56,538 bases of DNA from Thermoanaerobaculia bacterium (GTDB lineage: Bacteria; Acidobacteriota; Thermoanaerobaculia; Thermoanaerobaculales; Sulfomarinibacteraceae): NCBI GenBank assembly GCA_027067575.1, contig JAMOVQ010000036.1:1-56538 (forward strand). The letters are read 5' to 3'. A model generated the notes under the pieces. The model made no database searches, was not told the DNA's origin, and saw only the letters and a list, made by a program, of their open reading frames with translations. Each line of letters starts with the position of its first letter. The first letter of the stretch is position 1. The translations under genes were made by a program, and so were the position numbers. Shown here piece by piece: positions 44,375-54,447 of the stretch.

Positions 44375-44430
44375 CGCCAACCCCGGCCCGTGGCGGGGCC
44401 AGGGCGGTCCGGCCGTCGCCCCCGACGGGG

Positions 44431-45618
44431 TCAGCCGAGCTTCGCGATGATGGCGTCGGTCATCTCGGTGGTGGTGGCCGCACCCTGCTCGATGGCCCGC
44501 GGTCCGCCGCGGAGCTTGAGCATGTCGTAGGTGCGGACACGGCCCTCGGCGACCACCGCCGCGATGGCCTCGCGGATCCGGCGCGCCTTCGCCTCCTCGC
44601 CCAGCCAGTCGAGCATCATCGCCGCGGAGAGGATCATGGCGATCGGGTTGACGATGGGCGGGTCGAGCTCGGCGTACTTCGGAGCCGACCCGTGGGTGGG
44701 CTCGAACACGCCGACCTCCCGGCCGATGTTGGCCGAGGCCGCGAACCCCAGGCCGCCCACGAGCCCGGCGAACCCGTCGGAGATGATGTCCCCGAACATG
44801 TTCCCGGCCACGATGACGCCGTAGTCCTCGGGGTTCTTGGTCAGCCACATCATCTGGGCATCGATGTTGGTCTCCCAGAGGTCGATCTCCGGGTAGTCCG
44901 CCTTCACCGTGCGCCCTTCCTCCACCATCATCCCGGAGGTCTCGCGCAGGACGTTGGGCTTCTCGCAGATCGTCACGCTGGAGTAGCCGTGGCGCCTCGC
45001 GTAGGCGAACGCCTCTTCGCAGATCCGGCGGCACGCGGCCCGGGTGAAGATCCGGGTGGAGATCGCAAGGTCCTCGGGCGGAACCTCCGTGAACCGCCGG
45101 AACTTCGGGTGGGTCGCCAGCGCCTCCCGGACCTGGGCGGGCGGGTTCGTCCACTCCACGCCGGAGTACAGCCCCTCGGTGTTCTGGCGGAAGACGACGG
45201 CGTCCACCGGCGGCTCCTCGAGGCCGCCGTCGGCGCCCCGGCGCACGAAGTTGAGCGGGTTACCCGGGAACGCGGTGCACGGCCGGATGGAGATGTCGAG
45301 GTCGAACCGCTGCCGCAGCGCCACGATGGGCGAGAAGTAGACGAACCCCTTATCCCTGAGCTCGGGACGCAGCTCCTCGGCTGCCTTGTCTTTGGGCTTG
45401 GAGGTGATGGCGCCGAACAGCGCCACCTTGTGCTTCGCGATCAGCTCGACGGTTTTCTCGGGCAGCGGGTTGCCCTCTTCGACCCAGTGCTTCCAGCCGA
45501 TCCCGGCCTCCACGTACTCCGCCTCGAACCCCACGGCGTCGAGCACCCGGATCGCCTCGGGCAGCACGACGTTCCCGATTCCGTCTCCCGGCATGGTCAC
45601 AACGGTCCGCTTCGCCAT
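44431..45618 (-). CDS. Isocitrate/isopropylmalate dehydrogenase family protein
   Basis: 395 residues. Beta-decarboxylating dehydrogenase fold: VTMPGDGIGNVVLPEAIRVL, substrate Arg region DISIRPCTAFPGNPL, VFRQNTEGLYSGVEW, and the metal/NAD part NIDAQMMW, GNMFGDIISDGFAGLVGGLG, EPTHGSAPKYAE. It is longer than isopropylmalate dehydrogenase (about 360) and has no leu genes around, so an NAD- or NADP-linked isocitrate dehydrogenase is the better guess. ATG 45618 has GGAGG upstream. It lies between mpl (150 bp upstream) and gap. Confidence 0.85.
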   Translation of the reverse strand: MAKRTVVTMPGDGIGNVVLPEAIRVLDAVGFEAEYVEAGIGWKHWVEEGNPLPEKTVELIAKHKVALFGAITSKPKDKAAEELRPELRDKGFVYFSPIVALRQRFDLDISIRPCTAFPGNPLNFVRRGADGGLEEPPVDAVVFRQNTEGLYSGVEWTNPPAQVREALATHPKFRRFTEVPPEDLAISTRIFTRAACRRICEEAFAYARRHGYSSVTICEKPNVLRETSGMMVEEGRTVKADYPEIDLWETNIDAQMMWLTKNPEDYGVIVAGNMFGDIISDGFAGLVGGLGFAASANIGREVGVFEPTHGSAPKYAELDPPIVNPIAMILSAAMMLDWLGEEAKARRIREAIAAVVAEGRVRTYDMLKLRGGPRAIEQGAATTTEMTDAIIAKLG

Positions 45619-45768
45619 TTCGTCCTCCTCACGGTCGTCGCCCCCGGCCCACCGGCCGCGGCGCGCGGGAACCATACCCGAAAGGCGCGCCGCGCGGAAC
45701 CCCCCGGAGAAGACGGGGAGCGCCATGCCGGGCGGACCACGGGCGCGGCGGGAGAGACGCTTCGGTCC

Positions 45769-47190
45769 TTACCGGCCCATGTCGCCGATCCGCTCGAGGA
45801 GACGGCGATGGAACCCGCCAAAATCCCCCGAGGAGCACCCGATCATCACGTCACCGGGCTGAAGGACGGGTTGGAGCGCCGCAACCGGGTCCTCGCCGTC
45901 CTCCGGGATGACGGCGACGACGCCCGCCGCCTCGAGCTCCCGTCCCAGCCGCCCGCGATCGAGCCGCTCTTCCTCGGGGATCCGGTCGCGGTGGTGGACC
46001 GGCGCCACGAGGACCACGTCCGCTCCGGTCAGCGCCGCGGCGTACGCCTCCTGGAACAGCGACCGCCCCGCGGTCAGCGAGCGCGGCTCGAAGGCGATGA
46101 CGATCCGGCGGTCCGGCCAGCGCTGGCGGGCCGCCTCCACCGTCGCGCGGAGGGCGGTGGGGTGGTGGGCGAAGTCGTCCACCACGGTGATGCCCGCGGC
46201 CTCCCCGACGATCTCGAGGCGCCGGACGACGCCCGGAAACGCCGCCAGCGCGGCCGCCACCGCCTCCGGCCCGACCCCCGCCGCCAGGGCGGCCACGGCG
46301 GCCCGCGAGGCGTTGGCCAGGTTGTGGCGGCCGGGGAGCGGCAGGGAGAGGTCCAGCCGGTGCCTTTCCCACTCCAGGGACCAGAGGCTGCCCCCCTCCG
46401 AGAGGTCCATCGCACCGATGCGCGCATCGTTCTCCGCGCCCTCGCCCACCCGGACCACCGGCGCCGCGGCGTCGCGGCACGCCTCCAGCGCCCTCGGGCT
46501 CGCCCCGTCGACGACGATCAGCCCGTCCCCCGGAACCCGCGCCGTTCCGGCGCGGAAGGCGGCCACTACGGCATCCTCGTCGGCGTAGATGTCGCCGTGG
46601 TCGAACTCCACGGGGCCGAGCAGGAAGGTCCAGGGACGGTAGTGGACGAACTTGGGCGACCGGTCGAAGAACGCCGTGTTGTACTCGTCGCCCTCGATGA
46701 CCAGGTACGGTCCGCGGCCGTGACGGAATGAGCGCCGGGACCACGGGAGCAGCCCCCCGACGAACAGGGTCGGGTCGGTCCCGGCCCGTTCGAGGATCCA
46801 TCCGAGCATGGCGGTGGTGGTGGTCTTGCCGTGGGTCCCGGCGACCACCAGGCTGCGGCGCTCACCGAGAAGGTAACGGGCGACGGCCTCGGCCTGGGAG
46901 ACGTACGGCAGACCCCGTTCGAGGACCGCACGCACTTCCGGGTTGGTCCGGGGCACGGCGTTGCCGATGACGACCCGGTCGATCCCCTGCGGCATGGCGT
47001 CGGGATCCCACCCGAGGCGGACGGGGATCCCCAGCGCCTCGAGCAAGTCACTCATCGGCGGGTAGAGCTGGCTGTCTACCCCTTCCACGCGATGCCCCTC
47101 TGCCTGGAGCAGCCCCGCGAGGGTCGCCATCGCCGTGCCGCCGATCGGCAGGAAGTAGAGCCGCTCGGACCTCTGGAACGTGTCTTGCAT
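45769..47190 (-). CDS. mpl: UDP-N-acetylmuramate:L-Ala-gamma-D-Glu-meso-DAP ligase
   Basis: 473 residues. Recycles murein tripeptide by joining it to UDP-MurNAc. Mur-ligase motifs: IGGTAMATLAGLLQ (Rossmann start), VVAGTHGKTTTTAML (ATP), IEGDEYNTAFFDRSPKFVHY (the Mpl mark), LPGRHNLANA, VVDDFAHHPTALRATV, and IGCSSGDFGGFH at the end. Its presence indicates DAP-type peptidoglycan. Divergent from the DUF1573 gene. Confidence 0.95.
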   Translation of the reverse strand: MQDTFQRSERLYFLPIGGTAMATLAGLLQAEGHRVEGVDSQLYPPMSDLLEALGIPVRLGWDPDAMPQGIDRVVIGNAVPRTNPEVRAVLERGLPYVSQAEAVARYLLGERRSLVVAGTHGKTTTTAMLGWILERAGTDPTLFVGGLLPWSRRSFRHGRGPYLVIEGDEYNTAFFDRSPKFVHYRPWTFLLGPVEFDHGDIYADEDAVVAAFRAGTARVPGDGLIVVDGASPRALEACRDAAAPVVRVGEGAENDARIGAMDLSEGGSLWSLEWERHRLDLSLPLPGRHNLANASRAAVAALAAGVGPEAVAAALAAFPGVVRRLEIVGEAAGITVVDDFAHHPTALRATVEAARQRWPDRRIVIAFEPRSLTAGRSLFQEAYAAALTGADVVLVAPVHHRDRIPEEERLDRGRLGRELEAAGVVAVIPEDGEDPVAALQPVLQPGDVMIGCSSGDFGGFHRRLLERIGDMGR

Positions 47191-47217
47191 TGTTCATCCC
47201 CCGGTTCCGGGCCGAGC

Positions 47218-47246
47218 TTGCGGCGGGGCCCGGAGACCCCTAAGAT
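47218..47246 (+). promoter_or_regulatory. Putative promoter of the DUF1573-mtnA-tsaD-lepAB operon
   Basis: TTGCGG (47218-47223), 17-bp spacer, TAAGAT (47241-47246), 38 nt before the ATG at 47284. Confidence 0.55.
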
Positions 47247-47283
47247 TGTCGGCGCTCGCGCCGTGCGAGGCAAGGAGGCAAGG

Positions 47284-48312
47284 ATGACCAGGAGAGTGTG
47301 GTTCGTATCGTTGGTTGTGATCGCCCTGGCAGTCGCACCCATCTCGGCCCGGCAGGGCGATGTGAAGGCCCCGAAGATGTCCGTCCCGCAGCACGTCAAG
47401 GACTTCGGGATCGTCCCGCAGGGGAAGGTGCTCGAGGCCAACTTCCAGATCGTCAACGAGGGGACCGGCACGCTGGAGATCAAGGCCGTCCGCCCGACCT
47501 GTGGGTGTACCGTCGCGGAGTTCGACAGGAAGGTGGCGCCGGGCAAGGCTGGGGTGATCCACGCGAAGGTAGACACGTCCGAGTTCAGGGGACCCATCGC
47601 CAAGTCGATCCTCGTCATGACCAACGATCCTGACACGCCGACCACTCGGCTCGTGGTCAAGGCGGAGGTCCAGCCGTACATCGAGGTGCTCCCCAGACCG
47701 CTCGTCCGGTTCAGCGCGATTCGTGGCGAGAACGCTGTGCAGAAGCTGACCGTGGTCTCCGAGCGCAACGAGCCGTTCGAGGTGACGAAGGTCGAAACGA
47801 ACGTCCCGTACCTCAAGGCCTCGGTCCGGAAGCTCGGCAAGGACGAGCTCATCAAGGGCAAGTTCAAGGACCAGTATGAGGTCACCCTCACCCTGACCGG
47901 TGATGCACCGGTTGGCCCTGTCAGCGCCACCGCGGTCATCCACACGACTCACCCGAAGCAGCCGAAGCTCGAGGTCCGGGTGTTCGGCGTGGTCAGGGCG
48001 CTCCTCCACGTGACACCGACCCAGGTCCAGTTCGGCACGGTGGATCCGAAGGAGACACCCGGCCGGGGCATCCTCGTGCTCAATAACCGCAAGGAGACCG
48101 CCGTCCACATCAAGAATGTCACAATCGACGATCCGGCGTTCGAGGTGAAGGCGTTCACCAAGAAGGAAGGGAAGCGGTACGAGATCACCATCATCATGAA
48201 ACCGGATGCATCGGCTGGCCAGCACAAGGCCACGCTGACCATCACGACCGACGACCCGGACCATCCGGTGCTCAAGGTTCCGGTGGTGGCGAACGTCGCC
48301 TCTGGCAAGTGA
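47284..48312 (+). CDS. DUF1573 (ASH-like) repeat protein, exported
   Basis: 342 residues. Signal peptide (VWFVSLVVIALAVAPISA) followed by about three immunoglobulin-like ASH/DUF1573 domains. The first has the hallmark VRPTCGCTVAEFDRKVAPG; repeats of FGTV/FGIV starts and TNDPDTP/TDDPDHP ends mark domain borders (about 110, 215, 335). Two Cys sit in TCGC; role unknown, often envelope-associated. ATG with GGAGG 7 nt upstream. Two stable hairpins separate it from mtnA. Confidence 0.9.
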   Translation: MTRRVWFVSLVVIALAVAPISARQGDVKAPKMSVPQHVKDFGIVPQGKVLEANFQIVNEGTGTLEIKAVRPTCGCTVAEFDRKVAPGKAGVIHAKVDTSEFRGPIAKSILVMTNDPDTPTTRLVVKAEVQPYIEVLPRPLVRFSAIRGENAVQKLTVVSERNEPFEVTKVETNVPYLKASVRKLGKDELIKGKFKDQYEVTLTLTGDAPVGPVSATAVIHTTHPKQPKLEVRVFGVVRALLHVTPTQVQFGTVDPKETPGRGILVLNNRKETAVHIKNVTIDDPAFEVKAFTKKEGKRYEITIIMKPDASAGQHKATLTITTDDPDHPVLKVPVVANVASGK

Positions 48313-48318
48313 GACACG

Positions 48319-48344
48319 GGCCGGCGCGGTATCCCGCGCCGGCC
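48319..48344 (+). terminator. Hairpin 1 after the DUF1573 gene
   Basis: 11-bp stem GGCCGGCGCGG/CCGCGCCGGCC with a TATC loop. No T-run follows, so it may act as an RNA-stability or partial termination element rather than a classic terminator. Confidence 0.5.
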
Positions 48345-48360
48345 GTCGAAGGGCGGAACC

Positions 48361-48385
48361 GGGACCCGGAGGTGCTCCGGGTCCC
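48361..48385 (+). terminator. Hairpin 2 after the DUF1573 gene
   Basis: 10-bp stem GGGACCCGGA/TCCGGGTCCC with a 5-nt loop, 16 bp after hairpin 1 and 23 bp before mtnA. Again no T-run. The pair may uncouple expression of the abundant exported protein from mtnA. Confidence 0.5.
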
Positions 48386-48408
48386 GTCGTCGCCCGGGGG
48401 AGCGACCC

Positions 48409-49446
48409 ATGGACCGTTCCACATCGGTGCGCAGCCTCGACTGGGAGAACGGCGCGCTGCTCCTGCTCGACCAGCGGCAGCTGCCCGTGCGCACGGCGTG
48501 GGTGCGGTGCGAGACGCCGGATGCCGTGGCAACGGCCATCGCCGAGCTCGTGGTCCGGGGCGCGCCGGCGATCGGCGTTGCGGCCGCGTACGGCATGGCG
48601 CTCGCCGCGGCCCTCGACCCCTCGGAGGACGCCCTGCGCCGGGCAGCGGAGACCCTCGCCGGGGCCCGGCCCACGGCGGTCAACCTGAGCTGGGCCATCG
48701 GCCGGGTCCTCGCCCGGACGCTCGAGACCGATCCCACCGGGCGGGCGGCTGCGGCGCTCGACGCGGCCCGGGCGATCCACCGGGAGGACGAGACGGCGTG
48801 CGAGGCGATGGCCCGTCACGGGGCCGACCGGATCCCCGGCGAGGGGCCGGTGGAGGTCCTGACCCACTGCAACACCGGAGCCCTCGCCACGGCGGGGATC
48901 GGGACGGCCCTCGGCGTCGTCCGGGAGCTCGCGCGGCGTGGACGCCTGGCCCGTCTCTGGGCCTCGGAGGCCCGGCCGGTGCTCCAGGGAGCGCGGCTGA
49001 CGGCGTGGGAGGCGGTCCGCGACGGCCTGCCCGTCACCCTCGTCGCGGATGCCGCCGCGGCGACGGTGATGGCCACGCGCCCGCTGGCCGCCGTCCTCGT
49101 GGGCGCCGACCGGATCGCCGCGGACGGCGCGACGGCCAACAAGATCGGGACGTACACCCTGGCCGTGCTTGCACGGCGGCACGGAGTCCCGTTCTTCGTG
49201 GTGGCCCCGACCTCCACGGTGGACCTCACCCTCCCCGGCGGCGAAGCGATCCCGATCGAGGAGCGGGACGGCGACGAGGTCCGCAGGATCCGCGGCACCC
49301 TCGTGGCGCCGGAGGAGGCCGCGGTCTTCAACCCGGCGTTCGACGTCACGCCGCCGGAGCTGATCACGGCCATCGTCACCGAGACCGGGGTGGCCACCCC
49401 GCCGTTCCGAGACGCGCTCCACGCCCTCGTGGAGAGCGCACCGTGA
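48409..49446 (+). CDS. mtnA: S-methyl-5-thioribose-1-phosphate isomerase
   Basis: 345 residues. Methionine-salvage isomerase of the eIF2B-like fold. Family signs: [38 protein letters not shown] (catalytic Cys), [16 protein letters not shown], and [20 protein letters not shown] (catalytic Asp). GGGGGAG before the ATG. The stop overlaps tsaD as GTGA. No other mtn gene is visible here. Confidence 0.95.
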   Translation: MDRSTSVRSLDWENGALLLLDQRQLPVRTAWVRCETPDAVATAIAELVVRGAPAIGVAAAYGMALAAALDPSEDALRRAAETLAGARPTAVNLSWAIGRVLARTLETDPTGRAAAALDAARAIHREDETACEAMARHGADRIPGEGPVEVLTHCNTGALATAGIGTALGVVRELARRGRLARLWASEARPVLQGARLTAWEAVRDGLPVTLVADAAAATVMATRPLAAVLVGADRIAADGATANKIGTYTLAVLARRHGVPFFVVAPTSTVDLTLPGGEAIPIEERDGDEVRRIRGTLVAPEEAAVFNPAFDVTPPELITAIVTETGVATPPFRDALHALVESAP

Positions 49447-50501
49447 CCACCCCCCCGCTGACGCTGGGGATCGAGACCTCGTGCGACGAGACCGCCGTGG
49501 CGGTGCTCGACCCCGAGGGCAGGATCCTCATCAACGTGCTGGCGAGCCAGATCGCGGCCCACCGTCCCTACGGCGGCGTGGTCCCGGAGATCGCGTCGCG
49601 GGAGCACCTGGTGGCGCTGCCGCTGCTGGCCTCCCGCGCGCTGGAGACGGTTCCCGAGCCCGAGGCGGTGGCGGTGACGGCCCGGCCCGGGCTGGTGGGG
49701 TCGCTCCTCGTCGGTGTGCGGTTCGCCGCGGCGTTCGCCTGGGCCCGCGGGCTGCCGCTGGCCGCCGTGGACCACCTGGAGGGGCACCTCCTCTCACCGT
49801 TCCTCGACCTGGACGGGGGGCCGGCGGACCCGGTCCCCGACCCGGCCCTGGCGCTGGTGGCCTCCGGGGGCCACTCGAGCTGGTACCTCCTGTCGGGGGA
49901 GGCGTTCCGGCGGCTCGGGCGAACCCGGGACGACGCGGCGGGCGAGGTGTTCGACAAGGTCGCTCAGGCGCTTGGCCTGCCGTACCCCGGTGGGCCGGCG
50001 GTGGACCGGCTGGCCCGGACCGGCAACCCGGCTGCGGTGCCGATGCCCCGTCCCCGGCTCAAGGACTCGGAGACCGACTTCTCCTTCTCCGGCCTGAAGT
50101 CGGCGGCGATCCGGCTGATCCGGGAGCGCGGGCTCGCGGCGTCCGACGAGGCCTCGGCCCCGCAGGCGGTGCGCGACCTGCTGGCGGCGTTCGAGGCGGC
50201 GGTGGTCGAGCAGCTCCTGCGGCCGCTGCCGCTCCTCGTGGAGCGCCACCGGCCCGAGGCGATCGCGGTGGCTGGCGGGGTCGCCGCCAACACCCTCCTG
50301 CGGCGAGAGGTGGTACGGGCCGGGGAACGCCTCGGGGTCACCGTCCGCCTGGCGCCCCGGGCCCTGACCACGGACAACGCGGCCATGATCGCCCGAGCCG
50401 GTCAGATGGCCCTGCTGCGCGGGGAGACGGCGGATCCCCGGCGGGTCGACGCCTCGGGGCGCCAGGCGTGGCAGCCGCCGGGCATGAGGAGCACATCGTG
50501 A
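49443..50501 (+). CDS. tsaD: tRNA N6-threonylcarbamoyladenosine transferase TsaD
   Basis: 352 residues from a GTG overlapping mtnA. Transfers the threonylcarbamoyl group to A37 of ANN-decoding tRNAs. ASKHA motifs: [40 protein letters not shown] (metal His pair), [47 protein letters not shown]. Stop overlaps lepA as GTGA. Confidence 0.96.
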   Translation: MTTPPLTLGIETSCDETAVAVLDPEGRILINVLASQIAAHRPYGGVVPEIASREHLVALPLLASRALETVPEPEAVAVTARPGLVGSLLVGVRFAAAFAWARGLPLAAVDHLEGHLLSPFLDLDGGPADPVPDPALALVASGGHSSWYLLSGEAFRRLGRTRDDAAGEVFDKVAQALGLPYPGGPAVDRLARTGNPAAVPMPRPRLKDSETDFSFSGLKSAAIRLIRERGLAASDEASAPQAVRDLLAAFEAAVVEQLLRPLPLLVERHRPEAIAVAGGVAANTLLRREVVRAGERLGVTVRLAPRALTTDNAAMIARAGQMALLRGETADPRRVDASGRQAWQPPGMRSTS

Positions 50502-52300
50502 GCGGACGCAGGATCCGGAACTTTGCCATCGTGGCGCACATCGACCACGGGAAGTCCACCCTCGCCGACCGGATCCTGGAGCTGACCGGGGCGGTCACCG
50601 AGCGGGAGATGCGCGAGCAGCTGCTCGACGACATGGACCTCGAACGGGAGCGTGGGATCACGATCAAGGCCCACGCCGTGACGCTCCGGTGGACCGCGTC
50701 CGATGGCGAGGAGTACGTCCTGAACCTCATCGACACCCCAGGCCACGTGGACTTCAGCTACGAGGTGTCCCGGTCGCTCGCCGCCTGCGAGGGGGCGCTA
50801 CTCGTGGTGGACGCCTCCCAGGGCGTCGAGGCCCAGACGCTGGCCAACGCCTACCTGGCGCTGGAGAACGACCTCGAGATCGTCCCGGTGATCAACAAGA
50901 TCGACCTGCCCTCGGCGGACCCCGACCGCGTCGCCGAGCAGATCGAGCAGGTCGTCGGGCTGCCCGCCGAGGAGGCGCTCCCGGTCTCTGCCAAGACCGG
51001 CGAGGGGGTGGAGGCCGTCCTCCAGGCCCTGGTGGAGCGTGTGCCCGCCCCGGAGGCCGATGACACCCTGCCGCTGAGGGCGCTCCTGTTCGACGCCTGG
51101 TACGACCCGTACCGCGGAGTTTGCTGCCTCGTCCGCGTCCGCGAGGGAGCCGTGGAGGTCGGCGACCGGATTCGGCTGATGTCGAGCGGTGCAACCTTCG
51201 ACGTGGAGGAGCTCGGCCACTTCACGCCCTCGGCGGAGAAGTGCCGGCGCCTGGCGGCGGGCGAGGTCGGGTACCTGTTCGCCAACATCAAGGCGCTCCA
51301 CGAGACGCGGATCGGCGACACCATCACCCACGACCGCAGGCCGGCGGACGAGCCGCTGCCCGGGTTCGTCGAGGCCAAGCCCGTGGTGTTCGCCGGGCTG
51401 TACCCCGTGGACTCGGCCGACTACCAGGACCTGCGCGACGCCCTGGACAAGCTCCGGCTCAACGACGCCTCGTTCACTTACGAGCCCGACACCTCCCAGG
51501 CGCTGGGGTTCGGGTTCCGGTGCGGGTACCTCGGTCTCCTCCACATGGAGATCGTCCAGGCACGGCTCGAACGGGAGTTCGGGCTCGACCTGATCACCAC
51601 GGCGCCCGGTGTCCGGTACCGCGTCCGGACCACGACTGGCGAGACCGTCTGGGTGGACAACCCCAAGGACCTCCCCCCAGCCGGTTCGATCGACACCATC
51701 GAGGAACCGGTGATCCTGGCGACGATCATCACCAGGGACGACTCGGTGGGGCCGATCCTCAAGCTGTGCGAGGAGCGCCGGGGAGAGCAGAAACGCCTGG
51801 AGTACGTCGGCGCACAGCGGGTCCTGATCGAGTACCGGCTTCCCCTCGCCGAGGTGGTCCTGGACTTCTACGACCGGCTCAAGACCGTCTCCAGGGGGTA
51901 CGCCTCGTTCGATTATCAGCTCGAGGGGTACGAGGCGGCGGACCTCGTCAAGCTCGACGTCCTGGTCAACGGAGAGCCGATCGACGCGCTCTCGATCATC
52001 GTCCACCGGTCGAAGGCGTACCACCGCGGACAGGCGCTGGTCTCCCGGATGAAGGAAGTCATCCCGAGGCAGCTGTACGAGGTGGTCATCCAGGCGGCGA
52101 TCGGCCGGAAGGTGATCTCCCGCGCCGTGGTCAAGGCGCTTCGCAAGAACGTCTTGGCGAAGTGCTACGGTGGGGACGTGACGCGGAAGAAAAAGCTGCT
52201 CGAGAAGCAGAAGGAAGGCAAGAGGCGCCTCAAGAAGGTCGGGAGAGTCGAGGTCCCGCAGGAGGCGTTCCTCGCCGTGCTCAAGGTGGAGGGCTCATGA
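50498..52300 (+). CDS. lepA: Elongation factor 4 (LepA)
   Basis: 600 residues, standard. Ribosome back-translocase GTPase. G1 [10 protein letters not shown]2 region [13 protein letters not shown]3 DTPGHVDF, G4 NKIDL, G5 SAKTGEG; the C-terminal LepA domain contains [20 protein letters not shown] and [23 protein letters not shown] start at 50498 overlaps tsaD; GAGGAG lies 7 nt upstream. Stop overlaps lepB as ATGA. Confidence 0.98.
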   Translation: MSGRRIRNFAIVAHIDHGKSTLADRILELTGAVTEREMREQLLDDMDLERERGITIKAHAVTLRWTASDGEEYVLNLIDTPGHVDFSYEVSRSLAACEGALLVVDASQGVEAQTLANAYLALENDLEIVPVINKIDLPSADPDRVAEQIEQVVGLPAEEALPVSAKTGEGVEAVLQALVERVPAPEADDTLPLRALLFDAWYDPYRGVCCLVRVREGAVEVGDRIRLMSSGATFDVEELGHFTPSAEKCRRLAAGEVGYLFANIKALHETRIGDTITHDRRPADEPLPGFVEAKPVVFAGLYPVDSADYQDLRDALDKLRLNDASFTYEPDTSQALGFGFRCGYLGLLHMEIVQARLEREFGLDLITTAPGVRYRVRTTTGETVWVDNPKDLPPAGSIDTIEEPVILATIITRDDSVGPILKLCEERRGEQKRLEYVGAQRVLIEYRLPLAEVVLDFYDRLKTVSRGYASFDYQLEGYEAADLVKLDVLVNGEPIDALSIIVHRSKAYHRGQALVSRMKEVIPRQLYEVVIQAAIGRKVISRAVVKALRKNVLAKCYGGDVTRKKKLLEKQKEGKRRLKKVGRVEVPQEAFLAVLKVEGS

Positions 52301-52989
52301 GACGTTCCGCAGCCCGGGAGTACTACGAGGCGATCCTGGTGGCCGTGATCCTTGCCCTTTTCGCCAGGACGTTCGTCTTCGAGAACTTCAAGATCCCATC
52401 GGGATCGATGGAGGACAACCTCCTGATCGGCGACCACCTGGTGGTCAACAAGTTCATCTTTGCCCCCCACCTCGACACGCCGCTTCACCGGCTGCTACCG
52501 TACCGGGCGCCCAGACGGGGCGACGTCGTCGTGTTCAAGTACCCGGAGGACCCGCGCCGGGACTTTATCAAACGGTGCGTCGCCGTGGCCGGCGATATCG
52601 TCGAGATCCGGAACAAGCAGCTCTACCTCAACGGAGAACCCCAGGAGGAGCCGTACGTCGTCCACAAGGACCCGTTCGTCTGGCCCAACTCGCCGTCGGT
52701 GCGGCCGAGCCAGCGGCTGAGGGACAACTTCGGCCCGTTCATGGTCCCACCCGGCACGATCTTCTGTCTCGGAGACAACCGGGACAACTCGCTGGACTCG
52801 CGGTTCTGGGGGCCGGTTCCCCTGACCTACGTCAAGGGACGGGCCGTCCTCATCTACTGGTCGTTCGAGGCACCCCGGAACGACTGGCAGTGGCGCGGCC
52901 TGGGCCACCGGCTCAAGCAGCTTGCCGACGTCTTCGTCCACTTCTTCACCAAGACGCGCTGGGGCCGGACGTTCAAGCTGATCCGGTGA
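52297..52989 (+). CDS. lepB: Signal peptidase I
   Basis: 230 residues. One N-terminal membrane helix ([17 protein letters not shown]), catalytic Ser37 in [14 protein letters not shown], catalytic Lys92 in [14 protein letters not shown], and the family end [16 protein letters not shown]. Cleaves Sec/Tat signal peptides at the outer face of the inner membrane. Start overlaps lepA, the classic lepA-lepB order. Confidence 0.97.
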   Translation: MRRSAAREYYEAILVAVILALFARTFVFENFKIPSGSMEDNLLIGDHLVVNKFIFAPHLDTPLHRLLPYRAPRRGDVVVFKYPEDPRRDFIKRCVAVAGDIVEIRNKQLYLNGEPQEEPYVVHKDPFVWPNSPSVRPSQRLRDNFGPFMVPPGTIFCLGDNRDNSLDSRFWGPVPLTYVKGRAVLIYWSFEAPRNDWQWRGLGHRLKQLADVFVHFFTKTRWGRTFKLIR

Positions 52990-53019
52990 TCCTCGCTCCC
53001 CGGGGGCCGTCCGATGGGG

Positions 53020-53025
53020 TATACT
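53020..53025 (+). promoter_or_regulatory. Putative -10 before the DUF4845-like gene
   Basis: TATACT 42 nt before the ATG at 53067, in the 77-bp gap after lepB. No good -35 seen. Confidence 0.3.
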
Positions 53026-53066
53026 TGGCAGACTTGATCCCACCTCTTGGGACCGGGGAGGCGAAC

Positions 53067-53435
53067 ATGACCGGATGGTTCGGACAGCGGGGCGAGTCGA
53101 AGATCGGGTGTATCGTGGCGCTCGTGCTCTTTGCGGCCGCAGTTCTCGTGGCGGTGAAGACGGTGCCCGTCATGGTCAACGTCGGGGAGTTCCAGTCGGA
53201 GATCACGGCCCAGGCCGAGCGGGCCGGGCTGCCGCGCCACACCGACAAGTACATCCGCTCCCACCTTCTCGCGAAGGCCGAGGAGCTCCATCTGCCGGTG
53301 CTGCCAGAGGCGATCAAGATCACGCGCCGCAAGAACGACATCACGATCCACGTGGAGTACGACCTCGACCTGGACTACGGGTTCTACACCTACCACTGGC
53401 ACAAGGTCCACAACGTCGAGCGTCCGCTGTTCTGA
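53067..53435 (+). CDS. DUF4845-like small membrane protein
   Basis: 122 residues: one N-terminal membrane helix (GCIVALVLFAAAVLVAVKTVPV) and a small outside domain (RKNDITIHVEYDLDLDYGFY). Position after lepA-lepB matches DUF4845 genes of other bacteria; the domain match is by layout and look, not search. GGGGAGG precedes the ATG. It ends 6 bp from the convergent GlmU-like gene. Confidence 0.6.
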   Translation: MTGWFGQRGESKIGCIVALVLFAAAVLVAVKTVPVMVNVGEFQSEITAQAERAGLPRHTDKYIRSHLLAKAEELHLPVLPEAIKITRRKNDITIHVEYDLDLDYGFYTYHWHKVHNVERPLF

Positions 53436-53441
53436 GCGTTC

Positions 53442-54395
53442 TCAGGGGCGCCGCGCCAGAGGCGGCACGAGCTCGCCCGCGGCGATCGCCACGCCGTCGA
53501 GGACCGAGTGTGCGCCGATCCGCGCCCCGGGGCCCACGGTGGTCCCTCGCCGCAGGACGACCCCGGGCTCGAGTACGGCGTCCCGGCCCACGGTGCAGCC
53601 CGGCTCCACCCGGGTGGTGGCCGGGTCGATCACGGTCACACCCGACGCCATCAGCGCGTCCAGAACCCGCCGGTTGAGGACCGAGGCCACCAGCGCGAGG
53701 TCGGCCCGGTCGTTGACGCCGAGCATCTCGTCGGGGTCCTCGAGCTCCACGGCTGCCACGGTCTCCCCGTCCCGGCGCAGCAGGGCGATCAGGTCGGTCA
53801 GGTAGTACTCGCCCTGGGCGTTCTCCGGGACGAGCGCGCCGAGGCGCGCCTCGAGCCTCTCGGTCCGGAAGGCGTAGGTCCCTGCGTTGACCTCGGCCAC
53901 GGCGAGCTCCGCCGGACCCGCGTCCCGGGCCTCGACGATCCTGTCGAGGGAGCCGGCAGGCCCACGGATCACGCGCCCGTAGGCGCCGGGCTCCTCCAGC
54001 ACCGCCGTCAGCACCGCGGCCGACGCGCCTGCATCCACCGTCTCCACGAGCCGGGCGAGGGTGCCGGACCGGAGGAGCGGAACATCGCCGGACAGGACCA
54101 CAACGGCCCCAGCCCCCGGGGGCACGCCGCCGAGCGCCACCCGCAACGCGTCGCCGGTGCCGAGCTGGGGCTCCTGCACGACGGTGACGACGCCGGTCCC
54201 TTCGAGGTGTGCGGCCACGCGATCCCGCCCGTGTCCGAGGACGACCACCACGTCGCGGGGTTCCGCGATCTCGAGGGCCCGGTCGAGCACGTGGTCGATC
54301 AGCGGTCGTCCCGCGAGCTCGTGGAGGACCTTGGGGAGATCCGAGCGGAGCCTCGTCCCCTTCCCGGCGGCGAGCACGGCGACGGCCCACCTCAC
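53442..54395 (-). CDS. GlmU-like sugar-1-phosphate uridylyl/nucleotidyltransferase lacking the acetyltransferase half
   Basis: 317 residues. Pyrophosphorylase signature LAAGKGTRLRSDLPKVLHEL, QEPQLGTGDALRVAL, VLSGDVPLL, AEVNAGTYAF, EYYLTDLI and ELEDPDEMLGVNDRADLA are typical of GlmU. The left-handed beta-helix begins (PATTRVEPGCTVGRDAVLEPG) but ends after about three turns, where full GlmU (about 450 residues) continues with the acetyltransferase site. So it can probably make UDP-GlcNAc from GlcNAc-1-P but not acetylate GlcN-1-P. GTG start. It follows mglA by 52 bp. Confidence 0.88.
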   Translation of the reverse strand: MRWAVAVLAAGKGTRLRSDLPKVLHELAGRPLIDHVLDRALEIAEPRDVVVVLGHGRDRVAAHLEGTGVVTVVQEPQLGTGDALRVALGGVPPGAGAVVVLSGDVPLLRSGTLARLVETVDAGASAAVLTAVLEEPGAYGRVIRGPAGSLDRIVEARDAGPAELAVAEVNAGTYAFRTERLEARLGALVPENAQGEYYLTDLIALLRRDGETVAAVELEDPDEMLGVNDRADLALVASVLNRRVLDALMASGVTVIDPATTRVEPGCTVGRDAVLEPGVVLRRGTTVGPGARIGAHSVLDGVAIAAGELVPPLARRP

Positions 54396-54447
54396 CGCGG
54401 CGTGCTCCGGGTGCGTCGGGCCGTCGGGTCGGTCATGGGAGCTCCCG

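Noticed and set aside
44375-44430. Hairpin CCGTCG-GGGG-CGACGG after idh as a terminator
   Set aside because: Short stem without T-run; gap follows closely on the same strand, so readthrough is as likely.
43462-46731. 1089-codon open frame on the plus strand opposite gap, idh and mpl
   Set aside because: Shadow of three well-identified minus-strand enzymes; composition is Arg/Val/His-rich antisense.
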